NCBI GenBank assembly: GCA_035292525.1
Contig: DATDPZ010000192.1
Location: 1 to 13,698, forward strand
Origin: VBAS01 sp035292525
Lineage (GTDB): Bacteria; Bacteroidota; Bacteroidia; Chitinophagales; Chitinophagaceae
Reading direction: 5' to 3'
DNA length: 13,698 nucleotides
Shown: positions 1 to 7,865 of the stretch, piece after piece
Layout of the letters: each line of letters begins with the position of its first letter
Numbering within the stretch: position 1 is the first letter of the stretch
The notes under the pieces: generated by a model
The model's input: the letters and a program-made list of their open reading frames with translations, nothing else
Told to the model about the DNA's origin: nothing
Database searches by the model: none
Made by a program: the position numbers and the translations under genes

Positions 1-77
1 CTCAGATAGCTGCTCAGTCTGCTGTTGAAAAACTGGGGATTATTAATTCCGATTCCATATCAGAAGAAGCAGAGTAA
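1..77 (+). CDS. 3' end of an unidentified gene (partial)
   Basis: An open frame enters from the left edge and ends at a TAA at 75-77. It gives 24 residues ending in IINSDSISEEAE. The visible tail is hydrophilic and acidic at its end, as a soluble protein's C-terminus often is, but it is too short to place in a family. It converges on the epimerase gene with only 13 bases between the two stop codons. The frame is chosen because it stays open to the edge and stops just before the next gene. So short an open frame could also occur by chance. Confidence 0.4.
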   Translation, partial: QIAAQSAVEKLGIINSDSISEEAE

Positions 78-90
78 GGATTTATTTTTA

Positions 91-513
91 TTATAATTCC
101 TCCGAAGGAGTCCTTACGGACATACAAAGTTCAATCAATACTCCATTGGTAGATTCAGGATGAAGAAAACAAACCAGTTTATTATCAGCCCCGGGTTTAG
201 GTATGTCACTAAGCAAAACAAATCCTTCTTTTTTTAATCTTTCCATTTCAGCTTCTATACTGTCTACTTCAAAAGCTATATGATGAAGTCCTTCTCCTTT
301 TTTTTCAATAAACCTTGCAATAACTCCATTTGGGTCTGTACTTTCCAAGAGTTCAATCTTGGTCTTTCCTGCATTAAAAAAAGCAGTATTTACTTTTTCT
401 GATTCCACTATTTCAGTTTTATAACAGGGGCTATTCAATAGTTTTTCAAATAAAGGCAAAGAGGCTTTTAAATCTTTAATTGCTATTCCGAGATGGTCAA
501 TTTTTTTCATCAT
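91..513 (-). CDS. mce: methylmalonyl-CoA epimerase (VOC superfamily)
   Basis: This enzyme interconverts the (R) and (S) forms of methylmalonyl-CoA in the cytosol, linking propionyl-CoA and succinyl-CoA through the B12-dependent mutase. The 140-residue protein has the usual family length and two VOC half-domains. Visible signatures are DHLGIAI near the N-terminus (His7), KIELLES (Glu54), GEGLHHIAFEV (His77/His78) and a C-terminal VLIELC (Glu128). These fit the positions of the metal ligands and catalytic acid in this family. The stretch KPGADNKLVCFLHP before the last strand is also typical. Two ATG codons stand in tandem at the start (511-513 and 508-510), and either could be used. No mutase gene is in view. 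The gene is divergent from the SusC-like gene. Confidence 0.93.
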   Translation of the reverse strand: MMKKIDHLGIAIKDLKASLPLFEKLLNSPCYKTEIVESEKVNTAFFNAGKTKIELLESTDPNGVIARFIEKKGEGLHHIAFEVDSIEAEMERLKKEGFVLLSDIPKPGADNKLVCFLHPESTNGVLIELCMSVRTPSEEL

Positions 514-576
514 TAATTTATAATAAATCTAAATATCAAAGTCTAAGTTATTAAAGAAGAAAGGGTTAATATTTTT

Positions 577-607
577 TTTGTTCTTGTATGACTAAATAAA
601 TACATTG
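577..607 (+). promoter_or_regulatory. candidate Bacteroidota promoter for the susC-like operon
   Basis: TTTG at 577-580 (-33 element) is followed after 20 bases by TACATTG at 601-607. The second word resembles the -7 consensus TAnnTTTG, one T short. Spacing matches the 19-21 bases known for the Bacteroidota primary sigma factor. It lies 50 bases ahead of the ATG in the divergent spacer. AT-rich DNA yields such matches by chance, so this is a candidate only. Confidence 0.4.
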
Positions 608-656
608 CACCCGATTTTTAACATTTCTTTTAATAATTCCATAAAACTATTCTTGC

Positions 657-3600
657 ATGAGAAAATTATTATTTGTTACATTTTATGTAACATGCCTCTG
701 GGTTGCAACTGCTGCTCAGAGTTTTAAAGTGAGTGGTAAAGTTACGGATGCTGGTGGCAATCCACTCGCCGGAGCTTCAATCAGGGAAAAGGGAACTAAG
801 AACGGAACCGTTGCTGATAATACAGGTTCTTTTTCTTTAAATGTTTCTCCTGGAGCAAAATTAAGAATTACCGTTTCAGGTTATGAAGAAAGAGAAGTTA
901 CAGCTGAAAATAATCTGAATGTTCAATTAACGGTTCTTACAGGCGAACTAAGTGAAGTAGTGGTAACTGCATTGGGAGTAAAAAGAGAAAAGAAAGCATT
1001 GGGCTATTCGGTACAGGAAGTAAAGGCAGAGAATTTAACAGTTGCCAAATCTTTGGATTTAAGTTCCAGTTTGGCTGGAAAAATTGCCGGTGTACAATTA
1101 GTAGGTTCTCCAAGCTCTACATTTGATAATGCTGATCTTCTGATTCGTGGGGTTACCGGACTTGGCCCGCAATCACCAATTTTCGTTGTAGATGGTACTA
1201 TTACAAATCAATCTGCAGTCCTGATGGATAATGTAGAAAACGTATCCGTACTGAAAGGACCAGCGGCAACAGCACTTTACGGACAAAGAGCTGCAAATGG
1301 GGCGGTAGTTGTAACTACTAAAAAGGGTACAAGGAGAAAAGCAACAAGTGTAGAAGTGAATCTTGGAGCAACTTTTGAAAAATTGGCCCTGATACCTCCC
1401 TATCAAAACGAATATGCCGGGGGTTATTCTTCTGCGTATACCAGCATTACTACATTAGGTGCTGGTTATCTGGATGCTCAGGGTTTTTATCTTTTTAAAT
1501 ATAATCCTGCTATTCATCCGGCATCCTGGTCTTCTTTTAACGGTCAACGTATGCTTGAATACGGAGCTGATGAAAGCTGGGGTCCTAAAATGGATGGTTC
1601 GATGTACAGAGCCTATTATAGTTGGTATCCCGGAGCAGAATTTGGCCAGTTAAGCCCATTAACTCCTCAGCCTAATAATGTAAAAGACTTTTTTACAACG
1701 GGTTTAAATCTGAATAACAGTATTGCACTTTCTTCAGGTGGAGAAGCACATAATTTCAGGTTGACATATGGTAACCAGGACAGAACGCTGATTGTTCCCA
1801 ATGCCAGACGCCAACAGCATCAGCTGGGAATAAATGGATCATATGATATTGGGAATTTCATTGTACTCAGCAGTGATATTTCTTACACAACCAGCGATAC
1901 GAAAGGAAAACCCAGGGAAGGATACAGACTGGATGGTTTAAATGTTACACAGAATTTTAACCAATGGTTTCAACGACAACTTGATTTGAAAAAAATGAAA
2001 CAATACCGGGAGCCCGATGGAAGTCTTAATTCATGGAATATTGGTGATCCTAATTTTTCAAGCAGTTTAGCAGTTTATGGCCGTCCTCAATATTGGGATA
2101 ATCCATATTTTGTTCTCCAGGAAAATTATGGTACAGAAAACCATAATCGGTTAGTGGGTAATATTGGTGTGAACATTAAAATTACTAAAAACCTGAACCT
2201 GCAATCTTATGTAAGAATGAATTCTTATACCAATGAAAATGATTTCCGGATAGCAACCGGTGGACTTAACCTGGATGAATTTTCAATTTCACAGAACCAA
2301 TACAAAGAAATGAATTATGAATCCAACCTGATGTATAAAAATAAGTTTGGTAAATTTTCAGTGGATGCAATGGCTGGAACTAATAAACGCAGAGAAAACT
2401 ATAATGCATTGAGTACATCTACAGCAGGAGGACTCAGCTCACCTAACTATTTTGACATAGCCGCTTCCATTGCCAGGCCCAATATTACCCGTAGTTATCA
2501 ACTTAAAGTAGTTAATAGTATTTATGGTAAAGCATCAGTTGGGTACAAGGATATGATTTATGCAGAAGCAACTTTGAGAAATGACTGGTCTTCTGCTTTG
2601 CCAGTAAAAGAAAATTCTTACCTGTATCCATCATTCAGTACCAGTTTTATTTTTACTGAGTTACTGAGAACAACCAGTGTTTATAACTGGCTGACTTATG
2701 GCAAACTTCGTGCATCTTTTGCATCAGTAGGTTCTGATTTAGACCCTCACCAATTGGATATAGCTATTAATAACGGCTCATTTTATGGAACAAATCCTTC
2801 AGTTACTATCGGTAACCAGTTCAGAGGTGGTGGTATTAAACCTGCTTTAACCAAAGCATGGGAAGTAGGTACCGAATTACGGTTTTTCAGAAAATTTGGA
2901 TTGGATGTAACAGTATATCAGAACAACAATACAGACCAGATTTTACCTGTTGATGTTTCTTCTGCAAGTGGTTTTACCACTGCTCAGATTAATGCAGGTA
3001 ATATTGTTAGTAAAGGAGTAGAGATTTCTTTGAATGGGACACCTATAAAAACAAAAGATTTTTCTTGGGATGTAAGTCTAAACTGGGCAAAGAATTCAAA
3101 TGAAGTAAGAGAGTTAGCAGAAGGCATTAATACTTATTTGTATGCAACTAACAGGTACGATACCCGTTTGGAACATAAAGTAGGTGGACAATGGGGTACT
3201 TACTATGGCCGTAAATGGAAAACAAATGCTAATGGCGAGACCATTATTCTTTCAAATGGCTTACCTGATTATACTCTTAATGAAGAAATAGGTCAGGTGT
3301 TACCAAAATGGACCGGAGGTATGTTTAATACAGTACGGTATAAAGGATTTGATCTTACTTTTTCTATTGATTTCCAGGACGGAGGTTTGTTTTATTCTGA
3401 AACCCGCAATTTCAATTCAGGAACAGGACTTTCTGAAGAAACAGTTGGTGTAAATGACAAAGGATTTGACTGGAGAGATTATCCAGGGTCATACACACTG
3501 GCCGGAGGCAATACAGGAAATGGTGGAATCAGAATTCCGGGAGTTTTTGCAGATGGTAAAGCCAATAACAGATATATCAGTGCCCGTGGATATTGGTACA

Positions 3601-3878
3601 CTGCTCGCCAAAGGGATGCCAGAAATGTATTATTAGATGCTTCCTATATAAAACTCAGAGAAGTAAGGCTTGGGTATAATATTCCTGCTTCTCTTATTGA
3701 GAAATCAAAAATTGCAAAATCAGCCTATATTGGAGTTATTGTTCAAAATGCATGGTTAATTTGGGCAACAACGAAAAAATTTGGTGTTGATCCTTCTGAA
3801 CTGGAAGTATTCTATAGAGAAGGGGGACAGTTGTCTTCTACCCGCCAGATTGGATTTAACCTTAAAGTTATATTCTGA
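657..3878 (+). CDS. SusC/RagA-family TonB-linked outer-membrane transporter
   Basis: This 1073-residue protein is a TonB-dependent barrel that imports a bound nutrient across the outer membrane. In order it shows a signal peptide (about 1-20, ending near TAAQS), a carboxypeptidase-regulatory-like domain (about 24-93, VSGKVTDAGGNPLAGASI), a TonB-box-like stretch (about 99-105, SEVVVTA), and a plug domain (about 115-222). The plug carries the family motifs IRGV, FVVDG, and ENVSVLKGPAATALYGQRA followed by GAVVVTTKKG. A long barrel follows and ends in Phe (LKVIF), as expected for outer-membrane insertion. The reading frame is intact. A SusD-like partner follows 38 bases later. No glycoside hydrolase, anti-sigma factor or SusR-like regulator is adjacent, so the substrate (glycan, peptide or other) cannot be named. 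Confidence 0.95.
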   Translation: MRKLLFVTFYVTCLWVATAAQSFKVSGKVTDAGGNPLAGASIREKGTKNGTVADNTGSFSLNVSPGAKLRITVSGYEEREVTAENNLNVQLTVLTGELSEVVVTALGVKREKKALGYSVQEVKAENLTVAKSLDLSSSLAGKIAGVQLVGSPSSTFDNADLLIRGVTGLGPQSPIFVVDGTITNQSAVLMDNVENVSVLKGPAATALYGQRAANGAVVVTTKKGTRRKATSVEVNLGATFEKLALIPPYQNEYAGGYSSAYTSITTLGAGYLDAQGFYLFKYNPAIHPASWSSFNGQRMLEYGADESWGPKMDGSMYRAYYSWYPGAEFGQLSPLTPQPNNVKDFFTTGLNLNNSIALSSGGEAHNFRLTYGNQDRTLIVPNARRQQHQLGINGSYDIGNFIVLSSDISYTTSDTKGKPREGYRLDGLNVTQNFNQWFQRQLDLKKMKQYREPDGSLNSWNIGDPNFSSSLAVYGRPQYWDNPYFVLQENYGTENHNRLVGNIGVNIKITKNLNLQSYVRMNSYTNENDFRIATGGLNLDEFSISQNQYKEMNYESNLMYKNKFGKFSVDAMAGTNKRRENYNALSTSTAGGLSSPNYFDIAASIARPNITRSYQLKVVNSIYGKASVGYKDMIYAEATLRNDWSSALPVKENSYLYPSFSTSFIFTELLRTTSVYNWLTYGKLRASFASVGSDLDPHQLDIAINNGSFYGTNPSVTIGNQFRGGGIKPALTKAWEVGTELRFFRKFGLDVTVYQNNNTDQILPVDVSSASGFTTAQINAGNIVSKGVEISLNGTPIKTKDFSWDVSLNWAKNSNEVRELAEGINTYLYATNRYDTRLEHKVGGQWGTYYGRKWKTNANGETIILSNGLPDYTLNEEIGQVLPKWTGGMFNTVRYKGFDLTFSIDFQDGGLFYSETRNFNSGTGLSEETVGVNDKGFDWRDYPGSYTLAGGNTGNGGIRIPGVFADGKANNRYISARGYWYTARQRDARNVLLDASYIKLREVRLGYNIPASLIEKSKIAKSAYIGVIVQNAWLIWATTKKFGVDPSELEVFYREGGQLSSTRQIGFNLKVIF

Positions 3879-3916
3879 TAATCCTATTTATGAATACATT
3901 ATTAAAAATAAAAAAT

Positions 3917-5353
3917 ATGAAAAAAATCTTCATCCTTTTTGCAGCTGTTGCTATGCTCTATAGCTGCAACAAGTTTAATGAAACAAATATTTCGCCGGCA
4001 TTATTAACACAAGCTTCTACCAAAGCATTACTTACAAATTCATTGCAGGCAATGAGTGGCCTTAGCTTAGGTGTTAATGCTTCTTCCCGGCTTGGTGCTT
4101 TATATGTACAGCACTTGTCTGAGGGGCCCTATCCCGGAGCTTCTTTATACAATGACAGAAACTTGTCATTTGCCAGCTTTTATACGGGTCCTTTATATGA
4201 CCTGGAGACGATTATAACTTACAATAATAATGATGCTAAATCAGCACAGGGCAATGGTTCAAAAAACAATCAAATAGGAGTTGCCAGAATTTTAAAAGCT
4301 TATTATTATTTGCTTGCGACTGACCGATGGGGAAATATTCCATATTCAGAAGCATTAAAAGGAAATGAAGCTTATTCACCTGTATATGATGCTCAACAAA
4401 GCATTTATACCGCACTTTTCAAGGAGTTTACAGAAGCATCCGCACAAATAAATACAAGCGAAACAAAAGTAGAAGGTGATGTTTTATTTAATGGGAATAT
4501 GGCAGCCTGGAAACGCTTTGCCAATACGATGCGGATGGTAATGGGACTTCGGCTTTCCGCAAAAGATCCTGCCAAAGGTAAAACTGAATATGCTGCAGCT
4601 TTGGCAGCAGGTGTAATCAGCAGTAATGCTGAAAATATTGCTTACAAGTTTATTTCCGGCGATCCTAACAACTCTAACCCCTGGTACAGCAATTATGTAT
4701 TAAGTAATAGAAATGATTATGCTATTAGCAAAACTTTGACGGATTATATGTCCCCCAAGAGCGATCCCCGCTTACCAATTTTTGGGGAGGTCTTAGCTGG
4801 TAACGTGGTAAAGGGTTTGGAGTATGGAAGAAATGCGGCAGTTAATATTCCAGCTGCCTATAGCAGAATTGGTAATTTTTTCCGTGACCAGGGAGCTCCA
4901 ATGCCACTTTTAAATTATGCCCAGGTATTATTTATGAGAGCAGAAGCTGCCAAACTGGGTTATGAAGCCGGTGGTGATGCAGCCGCAGCTGTTTTCTATC
5001 TTGATGCAATAAAGGCTTCATGGCAACAATATGGTGTATTTAACCAGGCTGCTTATGATGCATATATTCTTTCACCTGGAGTAACTTACGTCCCGACGAC
5101 TGGTCATCGTCAAATTATGACTGAAAAATGGGTTCATATGTATTTGAATAGCTGGGAAACCTGGAATGACTGGCGCCGTACCGGCTTTCCGGTACTGACT
5201 CCTGCACAGGATGCAATTGACCCCAGAGGAATTCCCAAAAGACTTGGCTATCCTACGAATGAAGTTTCTCTGAATGGTGATAATTATAAAGCTGCTGTAG
5301 CTGCAATGGGCGGTACAGATGATAATTATGCCAAAATGTGGTGGCTTCCTTAA
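3917..5353 (+). CDS. SusD/RagB-family outer-membrane lipoprotein (SusD-like_2 type)
   Basis: This is the surface lipoprotein partner of the upstream SusC-like barrel; it acts as a lid that captures substrate. I choose the ATG at 3917 rather than one at 3890 because it gives a clean lipoprotein signal: MKKIFILFAAVAM, then lipobox LYSC with the acylated Cys at residue 17, then NKFNE. The mature protein is largely helical. It carries family words such as ATDRWGNIPYSEA (about 134-146), LNYAQVLFMRAEAAKLG, and WETWNDWRRTGFP (about 414-425), and it ends in KMWWLP. These fit the SusD-like_2 group (Pfam PF12771, from memory) better than classical starch-binding SusD. Length is 478 residues, normal for the family. 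It is almost certainly co-transcribed with the SusC-like gene. Ligand unknown. Confidence 0.93.
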   Translation: MKKIFILFAAVAMLYSCNKFNETNISPALLTQASTKALLTNSLQAMSGLSLGVNASSRLGALYVQHLSEGPYPGASLYNDRNLSFASFYTGPLYDLETIITYNNNDAKSAQGNGSKNNQIGVARILKAYYYLLATDRWGNIPYSEALKGNEAYSPVYDAQQSIYTALFKEFTEASAQINTSETKVEGDVLFNGNMAAWKRFANTMRMVMGLRLSAKDPAKGKTEYAAALAAGVISSNAENIAYKFISGDPNNSNPWYSNYVLSNRNDYAISKTLTDYMSPKSDPRLPIFGEVLAGNVVKGLEYGRNAAVNIPAAYSRIGNFFRDQGAPMPLLNYAQVLFMRAEAAKLGYEAGGDAAAAVFYLDAIKASWQQYGVFNQAAYDAYILSPGVTYVPTTGHRQIMTEKWVHMYLNSWETWNDWRRTGFPVLTPAQDAIDPRGIPKRLGYPTNEVSLNGDNYKAAVAAMGGTDDNYAKMWWLP

Positions 5354-5384
5354 TATTTTGAATATTAATATGACTTTCATATTG

Positions 5385-5419
5385 CCGCCTCAGTAAATTT
5401 ATACTGAGGCGGTTTTTTT
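5385..5419 (+). terminator. intrinsic terminator of the susC/susD-like operon
   Basis: A perfect 11-base inverted repeat (CCGCCTCAGTA at 5385-5395, its complement at 5402-5412) encloses the 6-base loop AATTTA and is followed directly by seven T residues (5413-5419). It starts 31 bases after the SusD-like stop codon. The stem is GC-rich in an AT-rich spacer, which makes it stand out. Just upstream, an AT-only 8-base inverted repeat with a 3-base loop (5350-5368) overlaps the stop codon; it is too weak to be a terminator alone. Confidence 0.9.
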
Positions 5420-5648
5420 ATCAGATATAATCATTAAAAATAACTATACTTTTATCTTTTTTATAATGAAAAATTTTTGGGGAAATTCTATTTACAATAT
5501 CTCCGCTGACTTTAATTTTGATATTTATATTAAAGCCCGGCATCTTAATCACAATAAATCGTTGATAAATTGGAAGAAATCAATTTTCGATTTCGGTAAA
5601 ATAAAGCTGACAGATCAAATTACCCGTTTCATATAGAAGCTTTTAGAT

Positions 5649-5656
5649 TATTTTTG
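5649..5656 (+). promoter_or_regulatory. candidate -7 promoter element of iscS
   Basis: TATTTTTG matches the Bacteroidota -7 consensus TAnnTTTG exactly and lies 33 bases before the iscS ATG. The -33 side is weak: only GTTTC at 5626-5630, without a clear TTTG at the right distance. Its position between a terminator and the first gene of the operon supports it. Confidence 0.45.
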
Positions 5657-5689
5657 TAAGTCAGAAACGAAAACAATCAATTTTAGATT

Positions 5690-6907
5690 ATGTTGAATTT
5701 TCCAATTTATTTAGATCACAATGCAACAACCCCCTGTGATCCAAGAGTAGTGGATGCAATGATTCCCTATTTCACAAAAAATTTTGGAAATGCGGCAAGC
5801 CGTAATCACCCGTTTGGCTGGGAAGCAGAAGGAGCTGTGGATAATGCCCGGGAACAAGTGGCAAAACTTATTGGCGCCGATCCAAAAGAAATTATTTTCA
5901 CTTCCGGCGCTACTGAGGCCGACAACCTGGCCATCAAAGGTGTATTTGAAATGTATGCTTCAAAAGGAAATCATATCATCACCTGCAACATTGAACACAA
6001 AGCCGTACTGGATACTTGTAAGCATATAGAAAAAGAAGGCGGCGAAGTTACTTATCTGAAAGTAAAACCAGATGGGTTAATAGATTTGCAGGAACTGGAA
6101 GCAGCCATCAGACCAACCACCATACTTATTGCCATCATGTATGCCAATAATGAAATTGGTACCGTAATGCCCATGAAAGAAATCAGTGTGATTGCAAAAA
6201 AACATGGCGTATTAGTTTTTACAGATGCTACACAGGCCGTTGGTAAAATACCGGTAGATGTAAATAAAGATGGTATTGACCTGCTGGCCATGACAGCCCA
6301 TAAAATGTATGGGCCCAAAGGAATTGGTGCATTATATGTAAGAAGAAAAAATCCAAGAGTGAAAGTAACAGCCCAGATGGATGGTGGTGGTCATGAAAGA
6401 GGAATGCGCAGCGGAACATTAAATGTACCCGGCATTGTCGGTTTTGGAAAAGCCTGCGAGTTAGCAATGCATGAAATGGATGCCGATGCAAAAAGACTTA
6501 TTGTTTTAAGAGATAAATTAGAGAATAAATTATTGGAGCTGGAAGAAGCCTACCTGAATGGCAGCAAACAGCATCGCTTGCCTCATGTTTCTAATATTTC
6601 TTTTAAACATGTAGAAGGAGAAGGATTACTGATGGGCTTTAATAAAGATATTGCTCTTTCTTCCGGTTCTGCCTGTACATCTGCCTCCTTAGAGCCCTCC
6701 TACGTTTTAAAAGCTTTGGGGTTGGGAGATGATCTGGCACATAGTTCGCTTCGGTTTGGATTGGGAAGATTTACATCAGAAGACCAGATAGACTATACGA
6801 TTGATGCAGTTTCAAAAACAGTTATCAAATTAAGAGAAATGAGTCCGCTTTGGGAAATGTATAAGGAAGGCATAGATCTGAGTACAATTGAATGGGCTCA
6901 TCATTAA
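5690..6907 (+). CDS. iscS: cysteine desulfurase IscS
   Basis: This PLP enzyme takes sulfur from L-cysteine, leaving alanine, and passes it as a persulfide to IscU and other acceptors. The 405-residue length matches IscS. Visible residues are the N-terminal YLDHNATTP, GATEADNLAIKG, His103 in NIEHKAVLDT, Asn154 in ANNEIG, Asp179 in FTDATQ, the PLP lysine Lys205 in TAHKMYGPKG, and the catalytic loop GSACTSASLEPSYVL with Cys329. The C-terminus (SPLWEMYKEG... IEWAHH) closely resembles that of proteobacterial IscS, where this tail contacts IscU. It therefore belongs to the group I (IscS/NifS-like) enzymes rather than SufS. iscU follows 83 bases later. No IscR-type regulator gene precedes it. Confidence 0.97.
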   Translation: MLNFPIYLDHNATTPCDPRVVDAMIPYFTKNFGNAASRNHPFGWEAEGAVDNAREQVAKLIGADPKEIIFTSGATEADNLAIKGVFEMYASKGNHIITCNIEHKAVLDTCKHIEKEGGEVTYLKVKPDGLIDLQELEAAIRPTTILIAIMYANNEIGTVMPMKEISVIAKKHGVLVFTDATQAVGKIPVDVNKDGIDLLAMTAHKMYGPKGIGALYVRRKNPRVKVTAQMDGGGHERGMRSGTLNVPGIVGFGKACELAMHEMDADAKRLIVLRDKLENKLLELEEAYLNGSKQHRLPHVSNISFKHVEGEGLLMGFNKDIALSSGSACTSASLEPSYVLKALGLGDDLAHSSLRFGLGRFTSEDQIDYTIDAVSKTVIKLREMSPLWEMYKEGIDLSTIEWAHH

Positions 6908-6990
6908 ATATTTTATATTGAAAATTGGTTCATGGAATATTTTAAGAAACAAAACAATATTATATCATACATCAAAAATCTTAAATAATC

Positions 6991-7410
6991 ATGGCATACT
7001 CAGAAAAAGTAATCGATCATTATCAGCATCCTAAAAACGTAGGAACGCTTGATAAAAGTAAAAATAATGTTGGCACCGGACTGGTTGGAGCCCCCGAATG
7101 TGGTGATGTCATGCGTCTCCAGATTGAAGTAGACGATGCAACCGGTATGATCAAAGATGCCAAATTTAAAACATTTGGTTGCGGGTCGGCTATTGCATCT
7201 TCTTCTTTAGCTACCGAATGGCTGAAAGGGAAAAGTATAGATGATGCTATGAAAATTGACAACATGGAGATCGTAGAGGAACTTCATCTGCCCCCGGTAA
7301 AAATTCATTGCTCTGTATTGGCCGAAGATGCCATTAAAGCTGCAGTAAATGATTACCGTAAGAAGAACGGTATGCCCGAGGTGAAATTTGAAGAGAGTGT
7401 AGTACACTAA
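6991..7410 (+). CDS. iscU: Fe-S cluster assembly scaffold IscU
   Basis: IscU is the cytosolic scaffold on which [2Fe-2S] clusters are built with sulfur from IscS. The 139-residue protein begins MAYSEKVIDHYQHPKNVG, a classic IscU opening. It keeps all cluster-site residues: Cys37 and Asp39 in APECGDVM, Cys64 in TFGCGSAIASSS, and His106/Cys107 in KIHCSVLAEDA. The LPPVK motif (100-104), recognised by the Hsp70-type chaperone HscA in the classical ISC system, is intact. Numbering is nearly the same as in E. coli IscU, so this is an ISC-type scaffold and not SufU, which carries an extra insertion. It sits between iscS and iscA in one operon. Confidence 0.97.
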   Translation: MAYSEKVIDHYQHPKNVGTLDKSKNNVGTGLVGAPECGDVMRLQIEVDDATGMIKDAKFKTFGCGSAIASSSLATEWLKGKSIDDAMKIDNMEIVEELHLPPVKIHCSVLAEDAIKAAVNDYRKKNGMPEVKFEESVVH

Positions 7411-7414
7411 GAGA

Positions 7415-7477
7415 AGCTATGAGCTGTTAGTTTTTAGCCGCGAACAGCTAAATGCTAACTCCTAAAAGCTAATTTTT
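7415..7477. repeat. inverted array of nine degenerate 7-base units between iscU and iscA
   Basis: The gap from 4 bases after the iscU stop to the base before the iscA ATG is 63 bases, exactly nine heptamers. The first four (7415-7442) begin with AG, mostly AGC. The next five (7443-7477) read as reverse complements of the same theme, so the array inverts at CGCG (7439-7442). In one orientation the consensus is near AGCTNTT. AGCTGTT at 7422-7428 and AACAGCT at 7443-7449 can form a 7-base stem. A longer competing helix pairs 7426-7437 with 7462-7473 (12 pairs, two of them G-U) and would reach to 4 bases before the iscA start codon. The function is unknown. Confidence 0.65.
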
Positions 7478-7828
7478 ATGACGGCAACTGATAATAGTAT
7501 TTACATAAGTGACAAAGCAAAAGCCAAAGTACAGCAACTGATGGCAGATGCAGGTATAAAGGAAGACCCCACCTATTTCGTAAGAGTGGGTGTGGTGGGT
7601 GGGGGCTGCTCCGGGCTTAGTTACAAACTAGATTTTGATAATGAGAAGAAACCCATGGACCAGGTTTTTGAAGATAATGGCGTGAAGCTGGTGACGGATC
7701 TGAAAAGTTTTTTATACCTGGTGAATACCACACTTGATTTTTCTGACGGATTAAATGGAAAAGGATTTTATTTCAGCAATCCCAATGCAAGCCGCACCTG
7801 TGGATGCGGAGAAAGTTTTGCAGTTTAA
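7478..7828 (+). CDS. iscA: A-type Fe-S carrier protein IscA/ErpA family (HesB-like)
   Basis: This 116-residue protein belongs to the A-type carriers, which accept or deliver iron or Fe-S clusters to target proteins. The three ligand cysteines are all present: Cys44 in GGGCSGLSY, and Cys108 and Cys110 in the C-terminal RTCGCGESF. Other family words are GVKLVTD, LDFSDGLNGKGFYFSNPNA and the opening ISDKAKAKVQQL. Within the family it could equally be called ErpA or SufA; the symbol rests on its position after iscS and iscU. The ATG at 7478 comes directly after the heptamer repeat array. A hairpin downstream suggests it is the last gene of the operon. Confidence 0.93.
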   Translation: MTATDNSIYISDKAKAKVQQLMADAGIKEDPTYFVRVGVVGGGCSGLSYKLDFDNEKKPMDQVFEDNGVKLVTDLKSFLYLVNTTLDFSDGLNGKGFYFSNPNASRTCGCGESFAV

Positions 7829-7865
7829 TTTTGTTAAAGGACGGTTAGAAAAACCTGCCTGTAAT

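Larger units (their letters stand above)
5354..5689. other. 336-base spacer between the susD-like gene and iscS
   Basis: Besides the terminator, this AT-rich spacer holds a 56-codon ATG-to-TAG frame (5466-5636, plus strand) with no recognisable motif and no sign of being a gene. It also contains three TTTTnGATT words, at 5584-5592, 5641-5649 and 5681-5689. The first and third sit in a wider 14-base match with one difference (5579-5592 and 5676-5689). The second overlaps the candidate iscS promoter and the third abuts the iscS start codon. No tRNA, small RNA or riboswitch structure was recognised. Confidence 0.6.

Noticed and set aside
74..117. Inverted repeat GTAAGGA / TCCTTAC spanning the convergent gene ends, with a small CTCC-GAA-GGAG hairpin inside
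   Set aside because: Only 7 base pairs with a 30-base loop, the small hairpin lies inside the epimerase reading frame, and neither strand has a proper T run after it, so it is not a convincing terminator.
537..545. Minus-strand TAGACTTTG as a -7 element for the epimerase gene
   Set aside because: One base too long for TAnnTTTG, and no TTTG or TTG at the right distance upstream on that strand.
3890..3916. Upstream ATG giving a nine-residue longer SusD-like protein
   Set aside because: It would place MNTLLKIKN ahead of an ideal lipoprotein signal beginning MKKIF, so the ATG at 3917 is preferred.
5072..5380. 102-residue minus-strand open frame over the end of the SusD-like gene
   Set aside because: It is antisense to a clear SusD-like coding region that runs to KMWWLP; no family features and it reaches into the terminator spacer.
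5466..5636. 56-codon ATG-to-TAG frame in the spacer before iscS
   Set aside because: No motif, signal peptide or membrane segment, composition that looks like translated AT-rich spacer, and it contains one of the repeated words. Not enough to call a gene; conservation of the frame in relatives would change this.
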